DNA from: Acidobacteriaceae bacterium | Lineage (GTDB): Bacteria > Acidobacteriota > Terriglobia > Terriglobales > Acidobacteriaceae | Reading direction: 5' to 3' | Assembly: GCA_003166855.1 (NCBI GenBank) | Contig: PMUM01000067.1 | Coordinates: 1 to 32,237 of the forward strand | Length of the DNA: 32,237 nucleotides | Shown: in pieces, positions 17,801 to 24,676 of the stretch | Layout: every line of letters begins with the position of its first letter | Numbering within the stretch: the first letter of the stretch is position 1 | The notes under the pieces: model-generated | Told to the model about the DNA's origin: nothing | What the model saw: the letters and a program-made list of their open reading frames with translations, nothing else | The model's database searches: none | Translations under genes and position numbers: made by a program

Positions 17801-19233
17801 ATCCAGTAGAACAAGAGGATCGCAGTACTGGCGTGGTAGTCGGGAAACGCGTGTCCCTCAGCGCCGGTGGGACCGAGCAGCCGGTATAGCCAATACAAAT
17901 GATTTCCGTAACTCGACAGGATGCCGAAGACTTCAAGTTCGAACCATCCCATCTTGATGACGATGGCGACGAGTCCGATAGCAAGGATCACGCCGGCAGA
18001 CAGGCTGTAGACGTCGTCATTGCTGAGCGCGACGGTGCCGTAGGCCAGCAGAAACGCGATCCCGGTCACCACCTGCGAGCGGTAGCGCAGGGTGTGCACA
18101 ACCATGGCGAGAGCCACTGCAAGCATGAGGATGAGATCAGCGCTGAGAGAATCCAGCACGTGCATGGCTGCCACGTGGTTCAGCGCATAGGTGGTCCAGA
18201 ACAGCAGCGACCATCCGCCACCGATCGAGGGATAGGAGAAGACGCGGTAGCGCTCGCGCTTCTCCAGAAAAACGCCACCGCCGAGAAGCGCAAAAGAGAT
18301 CACGTAAGAGAGCGCGACTTTGCCCCAAGGACCGAGTTGGCCGAGTTCCTTGATTCCAAAGTACGCAACGCCCAGCACGATCAGAACGATGCCGATTTTA
18401 TTCAGCCAATTCCTGCCCAGGATTTCTTCCAGCGCGAATACCGATTTCATGCGCTCCTGGGACGTCGGCTTGGGAACCGTAGCTGGCGGATGGGCCGCGG
18501 GTGATGAGGTGTGGAATGCGGCATGCTGCGGGGACGCGCTCACGCGAGCGGCTGGTGGCGGAGGTGCGATCGAAGGTGATGGCGGCACCGCCGAAGTTGT
18601 CGGCGATGCCGTAGGCGGCTGCATCCGCGATAGTGGAGGTGGAGTGGAGTCTACCGGAGCCGGAGACGGAATTGCGGGAGCCGGCACGACGGGTGCGTGT
18701 GGTCTCGTCTCAGCCGGGGCCTTGGCTGCAATCGGCGGAGCAACAACGGGAGGTGGAACGGGCCGCTGTTTTGGTTGCTCGACAATTTCAGGAACTGTCG
18801 GCTTCGACTCCTCGTTGTCTCTTGCGGCAACTAGATCGGGAAGCTTCTCAGGCGGAACGTGCGGCGTAACGCTCGCAGGAGGCACGATCGCTGGAGGGGC
18901 GCTTACCGCATCCGGAGCTTTCTGCAATACTGGCGCAGCCGGAGCCGTTACCTTGACTGGCTCGGTGTGGACCGCCGAACGAACGGACTGCGGCGTTTCG
19001 TGAACAGGCTCTGCAATCGGAGGCGCAGTTGCTATCTGGCGCCTGAGTTCCAGCAGCTCACGATGCAGGGCATCGTTCTGCTTGGTGTTCAGTTCGGCCA
19101 GATCCTGCAATTGCAAACGAAGTTTATTTTGCTTCCAGGCGCTGAGCCCGACTGCGGCCAGAGCGAACACGATACTAACCGTGGGCTCGCTCAAGGCTAA
19201 TACCGCGATCACTACGAGAACGAGTTCCAGCAT
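14887..19233 (-). CDS. Giant DUF2339 polytopic membrane protein
   Basis: This 1,448-residue protein begins with a transmembrane helix (MLELVLVVIAVLALSEP and on), followed by a coiled-coil stretch (about residues 36-70 with LNTKQNDALHRELLELRRQI). A long Pro/Ala/Val-rich linker follows (about 72-265), then a region with dozens of hydrophobic helices to the C-terminus. The conserved core starts at ALEEILGRNWLNKIGIVLIVLGVAYF, which I recall as the DUF2339 signature, and family members are often 900-1,500 residues. The start is ATG at 19233 because GGGGGAG lies 5 nt upstream; a GTG two codons earlier overlaps that ribosome site. Four nucleotides at the 3' end overlap the M48 protease gene. The function of DUF2339 proteins is not established; they are inner-membrane proteins. 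Confidence 0.88.
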   Translation of the reverse strand: MLELVLVVIAVLALSEPTVSIVFALAAVGLSAWKQNKLRLQLQDLAELNTKQNDALHRELLELRRQIATAPPIAEPVHETPQSVRSAVHTEPVKVTAPAAPVLQKAPDAVSAPPAIVPPASVTPHVPPEKLPDLVAARDNEESKPTVPEIVEQPKQRPVPPPVVAPPIAAKAPAETRPHAPVVPAPAIPSPAPVDSTPPPLSRMQPPTASPTTSAVPPSPSIAPPPPAARVSASPQHAAFHTSSPAAHPPATVPKPTSQERMKSVFALEEILGRNWLNKIGIVLIVLGVAYFGIKELGQLGPWGKVALSYVISFALLGGGVFLEKRERYRVFSYPSIGGGWSLLFWTTYALNHVAAMHVLDSLSADLILMLAVALAMVVHTLRYRSQVVTGIAFLLAYGTVALSNDDVYSLSAGVILAIGLVAIVIKMGWFELEVFGILSSYGNHLYWLYRLLGPTGAEGHAFPDYHASTAILLFYWITYRVSYIVRKTKSPTEEHISTAAALLNTLLLLGAMKFQSVQPKLAFWALLIIGAIEFSLGQLLITKRRREAFIILSVLGAALMIGAVPFRYSGNNVAILWLIGAEAFLAAGVMVGEVVFRRLGLFAGLLVGLHLVGIDFQQLMVARRVGDDVVLDAGVMFALCAAVFYLNTLLAGQRWPQFFTDPPDAPMLSAHSYLGCFSAAAAAWALFSADWTALAFAGVMLTLAVLGQRLRSIHLQVQYGVLGALTLYRVGVVNLHSEVAQYTHVQNRLITLPILAAAFYLTAKWAATREDDYNQRFFRGMFAFAGTALVTALIYFEVPELWQPLAGIAFAVLLLEVGQQIGYPVLAWHAHLLGVLATLAAVTADPSGVQRWHNIPLHAFAALPVVAGVYWIARRIRVPNPDHVRFGRIAYSSAGTGLMVWMLNEAVPAPWIAVSWIVFAVVLALVMRRIGYRPLGWQANAVAACALVRAYTFNLELEQSIWPGVSLRLVTITIVAAGLYFLSRKSTTPDSEGRQAVAYLHTFAATALLAFLAWHEAPNAWLAAIWAVFALVLALVDRRFELDDLGWQGHALAALTMARSVTVNLYLLDKWHGISVRLLSLAIVAVIFYAMSRIIRMPEQFRQREFHHIYSWAASALVSLLLWYELESLSIAVGWAVFGLVLFEYGLWRKVRQFRFQAYVALAASFGRIFFANLTAGNPGEFWGPRMYTVLPIALILFFVYAQLDEQSARDDRGFHFDMLLAYLGTGTVVALLYFQFANEWLVTAWAAVVFVLFGLALWLDRPLFLHQSLLLTVGVCTRGVMHNLFGASYFTGGDWTGRYFVLGAAIALLLACLPFAFQWRDRYRAKLSDNWFGALMRHPEQFMFFAPIALLTLMLAIKMRAGMVTVAWGVEALSIMIFAFVIKERSFRLTGFLLLIASFGKILLLDMWSGAWTWRDRYVTFVIVGVAMVSASFLYNKYSEKIRQFL

Positions 19234-19428
19234 TGGCACTCCCCCGTATGTTCGTGATTCCGTAGCCTAAATACTAGAACGCGAAGCAGGGCAGGTCTTG
19301 CATTTTCTTTCCTCCCTGCAAGCTGGGAAGTTACTAACGTTCTGATCTATTGTGACTGGATTCGTGAACCCCTTCGTGACAAGATGGGCACAACTCCAAC
19401 GACAACAGGAGCTTGTGAGAGCACGTTT

Positions 19429-22400
19429 ATGAGTCAAGGTACGGCTGTGCCTGAGGTTGAGATCGCTGGAAGCGCGCCCACCGAAGGCGCACCCGTGGGA
19501 GGCGTGGCGAGCGCTCCTCGCCCATGGCGGCGCGGCTTCTGGTCCCTGGTCATCACGCAATTTCAGGGTGCGTTTAACGAGAACGGCCTGAAGAATCTGG
19601 TGGTCTTCCTGATCCTCGGGATGGCCATGCAGAAGGCCGATCGCGACCGGCTGGTCCTGGTCGTCGGCACACTGTTTTCAGTCCCGTTCATTCTCTTCTC
19701 GATGACGGGCGGCTTTCTCGCGGACCGCTTCAGCAAGCGCACCGTCACAATCGGCACCAAATTCCTGGAGATGGCCGTCATGGTGTTGGCTATCGCGGGA
19801 CTGGGCTGGCAGAACCTGAACCTTGAAATGGCGGCAGTGTTCCTGGCGAGTACGCAGGCAGCGCTCTTCGGCCCGTCGAAGTATGGACTGCTACCGGAAT
19901 TGTTGCCGGAGCCGCTGCTCTCCTGGGGCAACGGTGTACTCGAACTCGGGACCTTTCTTGCGGTGATTGCGGGAGGAGTATCCGGCGCATTCCTGGCGGA
20001 CTTTTTCCAATCACATCAAGGTTGGTCGGGGTTCATCTTCCTGGGACTGTCGTGCGTGGGCTTGCTTTTCAGTCTGGGAATCACCAAAGTTCCTGCGGCT
20101 AATCCCACGAAAAAGTTTCGCGCCAACCCGATCGGCGATCTTTGGGTGCAGGGAAGCCTGATCCGCAAGGATCGGGTTCTTTGGCTCGCGGTGCTCGGCA
20201 ATACCTATTTCTGGTTTCTGGGCGCGCTGCTGACGGCCAACATTGTGTTCTATGGCAGCGATGTGCTGCACATCAGCTCTACGCGCACGGGGATTCTTCA
20301 AGCCGCAGTTGCGATCGGGATCGGCCTTGGAAGCCTGGCTGCCGGATATCTTTCCAGCGGCAAAGTCGAATATGGGTTGATTCCACTGGGCTCAGTCGGC
20401 ATGACCGTGTTCGGGATTCTGCTTTCTCGGCAGAATCTTTCGTTCGCCCATGTGCTCGGGCTGCTCGCTGCACTGGGCTTCTCGGCAGGATTCTTTGCGG
20501 TTCCGGTCAACGCGCTGATTCAGCACCGTCCGGACGAGAAAGATAAAGGCGGCGTCATTGCGGCGGCGAATCTGCTTTCATTCGTCGGCATCGGCGGTGC
20601 GGCGGGCATTTACTACGCCTTCCAGCACTACACCCACCTCAGCCCATCGCACATTTTTCTTGCTGCGTCGCTGATGACCGTCGCGGCGACCCTCTACGTT
20701 TTGTACTTGCTGCCCGACGCCTTGCTGCGGCTGCTGCTGTGGATCGCGACACATACGCTCTATCGAATTCATCTGCAAGGCCGCGACAATGTTCCGGCCA
20801 AGGGCGGCGCCCTGCTGGTCCCGAATCACGTCTCGATGGTGGACGCGGTGCTCCTCATCGCTTCCATCGATCGCCCGATTCGCTTTCTGATGTTTAAGGG
20901 TTCGTATGATCACCCTCTGGTAAAGCCGTTCGCCAAGATCATGGGCGTGATCCCCATTTCGTCGCAGCTTCGTCCCCGCGAAATGATTCAGTCGCTGCGC
21001 ACGGCGACCCAGGCCCTGAAGGATGGGGAAGTGGTGTGCATTTTCCCCGAAGGCCAGATGACGCGCATCGGCCAGATGCTGCCGTTCCGCCGCGGGATGG
21101 AAAGAATCGTGAAAGGCGTCGACGTGCCGATTATTCCCGTGAATCTCGGTGGGGTCTGGGGATCGATCTTCAGCTTCGAGCGCGGAAAATTTCTATGGAA
21201 GATGCCGCGGCGGATTCCGTATCCCGTGACCGTGACGTTTGGTAAGCCGATGCCGGCGACCACGAGCGCGCAGGAAGTGCGGCAGGCAGTGCAGGAGCTT
21301 GGCGCCGAGGCGTATCACTTCCGCAAGCGATATATGCGGACGCTGCATCGGTCCTTTGTGCAAACCGCGCGGCGACATCCGTTCCGCTTCGCCATGGCGG
21401 ATGGGCGCACGCCGAAAGTCACGTTTGGCAAGGCTCTCACCAGCACTGTGTTCCTCGCACGGCGGCTCGGTCCTGTCTGGGGAGATCAGAAGATGGTTGG
21501 CATCTTGCTGCCGCCATCGGTTCCTGGTGCTTTGATTAACATGGCCGCGCTGCTGATGGGGAAAGTTCCCGTCAACCTGAACTACACCGCGTCCAACGAA
21601 GTGTTGGCCTCGTGTGCCAAGCAGTGCGAACTGAAGACGGTGATTACGTCGAAAGCCTTTCTGGAACGTGTACATCTTCAGGTGCCGGCGCAAGCCATCA
21701 TGCTCGAGGATCTTGCCGACAAGCCAGGTTCACTTGAGCGATTGAGTGCCGCGCTGATCTCCTGGCTACTGCCCGTCCGGTTCATCGAAAAAGCTGTCGG
21801 AGCAACCCGCAAGACGACCCTCGATGACATCGCCACGATCATCTTCTCCAGTGGCAGTACCGGAGATCCCAAGGGCGTCATACTCACTCACTACAACGTT
21901 GCCTCCAATATCGAGCAACTGAATCAGGTCTTCATGCTCGGGAGGAACGACAAGATTCTCGGAATCCTGCCGTTCTTTCATTCCTTCGGTTTTACCGGAA
22001 CGCTTTGCTTGCCCACGACGATCGGGATGGGAGTCGTGTTCCATCCCAGCCCGCTCGAATCACGGGCCATCGGCGCGCTGGTCAGCCAATATGGCGTCAC
22101 GTTTCTGCTGGCAACGCCGACATTCTTGCAGGCATACATCCGCCGCTGCGAACCAGAAGACTTTGGCAGCCTGCAGTACGTGATGGCCGGCGCAGAGAAA
22201 CTTCCAGAGCGCACTTCGATTGCCTTTGAAGATCGCTTTGGACTCCGCCCGCTGGAAGGCTATGGCTGCACCGAGTGCTCGCCGGCAGTAACCGTAAACA
22301 CCCGCGACTTCCGGGCGGCGCAGTTCCGCCAGGTGGGCGCTAAGCGGGCCAGCATCGGGCATCCACTGCCGGGCATCAGTGTGAGGATCGTGAATCCTGA

Positions 22401-22905
22401 AACGTTCGATCCACTTCCCCTAGGCGAGACGGGCTTGCTGCTGGTGCGCGGTCCCAACGTCATGCAGGGATACTTGAATCGTCCGGAAAAAACCGCCGAA
22501 GTCTTGCGCGATGGATGGTACAACACCGGCGACATCGCCGCAGTCGACGACGACGGATTTATCCGCATCACCGACCGCATGAGCCGCTTCAGCAAGATCG
22601 GCGGTGAAATGGTGCCCCACATCAAGGTCGAGGACAAGCTGCACGAACTCAGCGGCGCCAGTGAACAAACCTTCGCGGTAACGGCCGTTCCCGACGAGAA
22701 GAAGGGCGAACGTCTGATCGTGTTGCACACGCTTCCCGAGGACAAACTGGAAGCGTGCCTGGCGCTCCTCGCCAAGTCCGATCTGCCGGCCCTGTGGAAG
22801 CCCCGCCCCGATCAGTTTGTGCACGTAGACGTGCTGCCCTACCTCGGCACGGGAAAGCTAGACCTGCGGCGTCTGAAGGAAATCGCGACCGAAGCGTCGC
22901 GGTGA
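19429..22905 (+). CDS. aas: MFS transporter / PlsC acyltransferase / acyl-ACP (CoA) ligase fusion (LplT-Aas type)
   Basis: This 1,158-residue protein joins three activities for salvage of lysophospholipids at the inner membrane. Residues about 30-425 form a major facilitator domain (FNENGLKNLVVFLIL at the first helix; ADRFSKR in the loop between helices), like the lysophospholipid flippase LplT. Residues about 445-640 form a PlsC/LPLAT acyltransferase with NHVSMVD (H467-x4-D472) and FPEGQMTR (about 539-546). The rest is an ANL-superfamily ligase with FSSGSTGDPKG (806-816), YGCTECSP (945-952), NTGD and the C-terminal catalytic lysine in TGKLDLRRLKE (Lys1143). The combined order is known from bacterial Aas-like fusions. 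The start is set at 19429, with GAGAG 7 nt upstream; a start 15 codons earlier lacks a ribosome site. Divergent from the DUF2339 gene. Confidence 0.9.
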   Translation: MSQGTAVPEVEIAGSAPTEGAPVGGVASAPRPWRRGFWSLVITQFQGAFNENGLKNLVVFLILGMAMQKADRDRLVLVVGTLFSVPFILFSMTGGFLADRFSKRTVTIGTKFLEMAVMVLAIAGLGWQNLNLEMAAVFLASTQAALFGPSKYGLLPELLPEPLLSWGNGVLELGTFLAVIAGGVSGAFLADFFQSHQGWSGFIFLGLSCVGLLFSLGITKVPAANPTKKFRANPIGDLWVQGSLIRKDRVLWLAVLGNTYFWFLGALLTANIVFYGSDVLHISSTRTGILQAAVAIGIGLGSLAAGYLSSGKVEYGLIPLGSVGMTVFGILLSRQNLSFAHVLGLLAALGFSAGFFAVPVNALIQHRPDEKDKGGVIAAANLLSFVGIGGAAGIYYAFQHYTHLSPSHIFLAASLMTVAATLYVLYLLPDALLRLLLWIATHTLYRIHLQGRDNVPAKGGALLVPNHVSMVDAVLLIASIDRPIRFLMFKGSYDHPLVKPFAKIMGVIPISSQLRPREMIQSLRTATQALKDGEVVCIFPEGQMTRIGQMLPFRRGMERIVKGVDVPIIPVNLGGVWGSIFSFERGKFLWKMPRRIPYPVTVTFGKPMPATTSAQEVRQAVQELGAEAYHFRKRYMRTLHRSFVQTARRHPFRFAMADGRTPKVTFGKALTSTVFLARRLGPVWGDQKMVGILLPPSVPGALINMAALLMGKVPVNLNYTASNEVLASCAKQCELKTVITSKAFLERVHLQVPAQAIMLEDLADKPGSLERLSAALISWLLPVRFIEKAVGATRKTTLDDIATIIFSSGSTGDPKGVILTHYNVASNIEQLNQVFMLGRNDKILGILPFFHSFGFTGTLCLPTTIGMGVVFHPSPLESRAIGALVSQYGVTFLLATPTFLQAYIRRCEPEDFGSLQYVMAGAEKLPERTSIAFEDRFGLRPLEGYGCTECSPAVTVNTRDFRAAQFRQVGAKRASIGHPLPGISVRIVNPETFDPLPLGETGLLLVRGPNVMQGYLNRPEKTAEVLRDGWYNTGDIAAVDDDGFIRITDRMSRFSKIGGEMVPHIKVEDKLHELSGASEQTFAVTAVPDEKKGERLIVLHTLPEDKLEACLALLAKSDLPALWKPRPDQFVHVDVLPYLGTGKLDLRRLKEIATEASR

Positions 22906-22944
22906 CTCAAGTCCCTTCAGGTCAGCTTTGGAAGCAGGCGAACA

Positions 22945-23742
22945 TTATCGCAACCATGTGATCCCACGGCCAAGCACGAGGATGAACAGCAGGCTCGCGA
23001 TGGCGCCCACTGCTATCCATACGCCACTACGCTGTATTGGTTCGACCGGTATCTCTTCGCTGGTTTCCGCTGTCCCCAGCATGCTTGGCAGGCTCAGCAG
23101 GCCCGCGTTCGCGCCCAATGTCGAGGGCAGGGCTGAGGCTACGACATAGAACAACCCAGCAGGATTGAGCAGGCCGGCGACTCCCGCCAGAATTCCATCC
23201 GTGAAATATGGCGTCCAGCACAGCACGCGAAATCTTCGTGGATTCTCCGCATCGCCACGGAATTGCCGCAACTGGGCCCTTACCAACAGCATGGACGCAT
23301 AGTAAGACGCCACGCCTAACAGCACGAGCCCAAGCCGCCACATCCAATGCGGACGCAGATCCTGGATCACGGCCGCCCAGTCTCCAAAGTTCGAGACGCC
23401 GGAAAAGAAGAAGTATCCGGTGCCCGTAAATAGATTTCCCGCCAGGGCCAGCACCAGAAAGTAACGAGTCGCCGGCCGGTAGAGCTGACCTCTTAGCAGG
23501 ACGAGCCAGAAGATCGCCGCGAAAACGAGATTGACCAGCGTACCATTGGCCGAGATCCATCGCGTTTCGATGTCGGATTGCAGAGCTACCGTGCTCATGG
23601 TCACGCTCCGGGCGCCGCTGAGCCACGCGGTCACGCCGTGACCCAGGCCCTCATGCAGGAGATCCTGAAGGATACAAGCCAAGGCTGAAATGGCGATGAT
23701 CGTAAGCTTGTCGTCTTTGGCAGAAGCGCCGCCGGTAGGCAT
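22945..23742 (-). CDS. Multi-pass membrane protein with HExxxH motif, possibly M50-like
   Basis: This 265-residue protein has about six hydrophobic segments. In the first helix it carries LLHEGLGHG (His30, Glu31, His35), a zinc-site-like motif with one extra residue compared with the HExxH of site-2 proteases. A later segment, FTDGILAGVAGLLNPAG, sits where M50 proteases have their Asp-Gly motif. The arrangement suggests a metal-dependent intramembrane peptidase relative, but the exact HExxH is absent and I do not recognise a named family. Start is ATG 23742; a longer open frame runs upstream but enters the divergent purQ gene, so it is rejected. The ribosome site is weak. It converges with the acyltransferase fusion gene (39-nt gap). 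Confidence 0.65.
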   Translation of the reverse strand: MPTGGASAKDDKLTIIAISALACILQDLLHEGLGHGVTAWLSGARSVTMSTVALQSDIETRWISANGTLVNLVFAAIFWLVLLRGQLYRPATRYFLVLALAGNLFTGTGYFFFSGVSNFGDWAAVIQDLRPHWMWRLGLVLLGVASYYASMLLVRAQLRQFRGDAENPRRFRVLCWTPYFTDGILAGVAGLLNPAGLFYVVASALPSTLGANAGLLSLPSMLGTAETSEEIPVEPIQRSGVWIAVGAIASLLFILVLGRGITWLR

Positions 23743-23799
23743 ACCGTTGCTTATGCTTGGTTTCAGCGGACACCTCGGAGAAATCTTCGTCGAGCGTGT

Positions 23800-23805
23800 T
23801 AGACT
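23800..23805 (+). promoter_or_regulatory. Candidate -10 box for purQ
   Basis: TAGACT (23800-23805), preceded by TG one base upstream (TGTTAGACT), resembles an extended -10 element and lies about 30 nt before the purQ start. No good -35 box is seen at the matching distance. The same TTAGACT string precedes the gene at 3482. Confidence 0.3.
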
Positions 23806-23835
23806 AGCCACAAATTCCCGCAACTGAGGACATCC

Positions 23836-24531
23836 ATGAAATTCGGCGTCATCATTTTCCCCGGTTCGAATTGCGATCACGACGCCTACTGGACGATTCA
23901 ACACCTGGCGAAGCAGCCAGTCACGTTCCTGTGGCACGAATCGCACGATTTGGAGAACTGTGATGCCGTCATTGTCCCCGGAGGGTTCGCCTATGGCGAT
24001 TACCTGCGCACGGGTGCAATTGCGAAGTTTTCGCCGGTCATGGAGTCGGTTCGCAAGTTTGCCGACGGCGGAGGGTTGGTGCTCGGCATTTGTAATGGTT
24101 TTCAGATCCTCTGCGAGTCGGGACTGCTCCCGGGAGCTTTAATGCGCAACGTTGGTCTCAAGTACGTTTGCAAGCCTGTACAAGTCCGGGTGGAAAATGT
24201 CGAGACGCCCTTCACGAATGCCTGTGCGAACGGGGAAGTATTGACCATCCCCATCGGCCACATGGAGGGCAACTACTTCTGTGATCCCGCTACCCTGGAA
24301 GAGTTGCATCGAGGCAACCGTGTGGTGTTCCGCTATTCCTCACCGGGCGGCGAAATCACGACAGCCGCGAATCCGAACGGATCGTTGGATAACATCGCCG
24401 GCATCTGCAGCCCCGGCGGAAATGTCGTTGGCATGATGCCTCATCCCGAGCGCTCAGCCGAACCCGAACTGGGCTGCACGGACGGGATGAAGGTGTTCCA
24501 GTCGATGGTCGGCGCCATGGCTCAGCGGTAG
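23836..24531 (+). CDS. purQ: Phosphoribosylformylglycinamidine synthase subunit PurQ (glutamine amidotransferase)
   Basis: This 231-residue protein is the glutaminase subunit that supplies ammonia to PurL in the fourth step of purine synthesis (FGAR plus glutamine and ATP to FGAM). It is a class I amidotransferase: FPGSNCDHD at residues 8-16, [12 protein letters not shown] (47-58), the nucleophile in GICNGFQ (Cys86) and the His-Glu pair in MMPHPE (His203, Glu205). Length matches the stand-alone subunit of organisms with a split PurL/PurQ/PurS enzyme. GAGGA lies about 6 nt upstream of the ATG. Neither purL nor purS is within the window; neighbours are a divergent membrane protein gene and an oxygenase gene 145 nt downstream. 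Confidence 0.96.
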   Translation: MKFGVIIFPGSNCDHDAYWTIQHLAKQPVTFLWHESHDLENCDAVIVPGGFAYGDYLRTGAIAKFSPVMESVRKFADGGGLVLGICNGFQILCESGLLPGALMRNVGLKYVCKPVQVRVENVETPFTNACANGEVLTIPIGHMEGNYFCDPATLEELHRGNRVVFRYSSPGGEITTAANPNGSLDNIAGICSPGGNVVGMMPHPERSAEPELGCTDGMKVFQSMVGAMAQR

Positions 24532-24567
24532 TCGGCTGGAAGCTATAGCGCTGCTTAAAGATTTTTC

Positions 24568-24595
24568 TTGGTTATCAACAGGCTTCCGGTATATT
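24568..24595 (+). promoter_or_regulatory. Candidate promoter of the oxygenase pair
   Basis: TTGGTT (24568-24573), 16 nt, TATATT (24590-24595) lies about 80 nt before the ATG at 24677. The spacer contains TTATCAACA (24572-24580), one mismatch from a DnaA box, which may be chance. Confidence 0.4.
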
Positions 24596-24641
24596 GTCGT
24601 GCTTCTTCCCCTGTAGTACGGGTCCCCAAGACCTGGTTGTG

Positions 24642-24671
24642 TTTTCGAAAAGCACACGCGGGGAGGCGTGT
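24642..24671 (+). promoter_or_regulatory. Palindrome and ribosome-site hairpin in the leader of the oxygenase pair
   Basis: TTTTCGAAAA (24642-24651) is a perfect palindrome. Just after it ACACGC (24654-24659) can pair with GCGTGT (24666-24671), placing most of the Shine-Dalgarno GGGGAGG (24660-24666) in the loop. The ATG follows at 24677, 10 nt from the ribosome site. A GTG at 24668 touches the ribosome site and is not a credible start. Confidence 0.35.
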
Positions 24672-24676
24672 CTCTC

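Noticed and set aside
18320-19003. Gly/Thr-rich 227-codon frame opposite the DUF2339 linker
   Set aside because: Its composition is simply the reverse complement of the Pro/Ala-rich linker codons.
23743-23946. Upstream extension of the HExxxH membrane protein frame
   Set aside because: It runs into the 5' end of purQ on the other strand and encodes a polar, non-family peptide.
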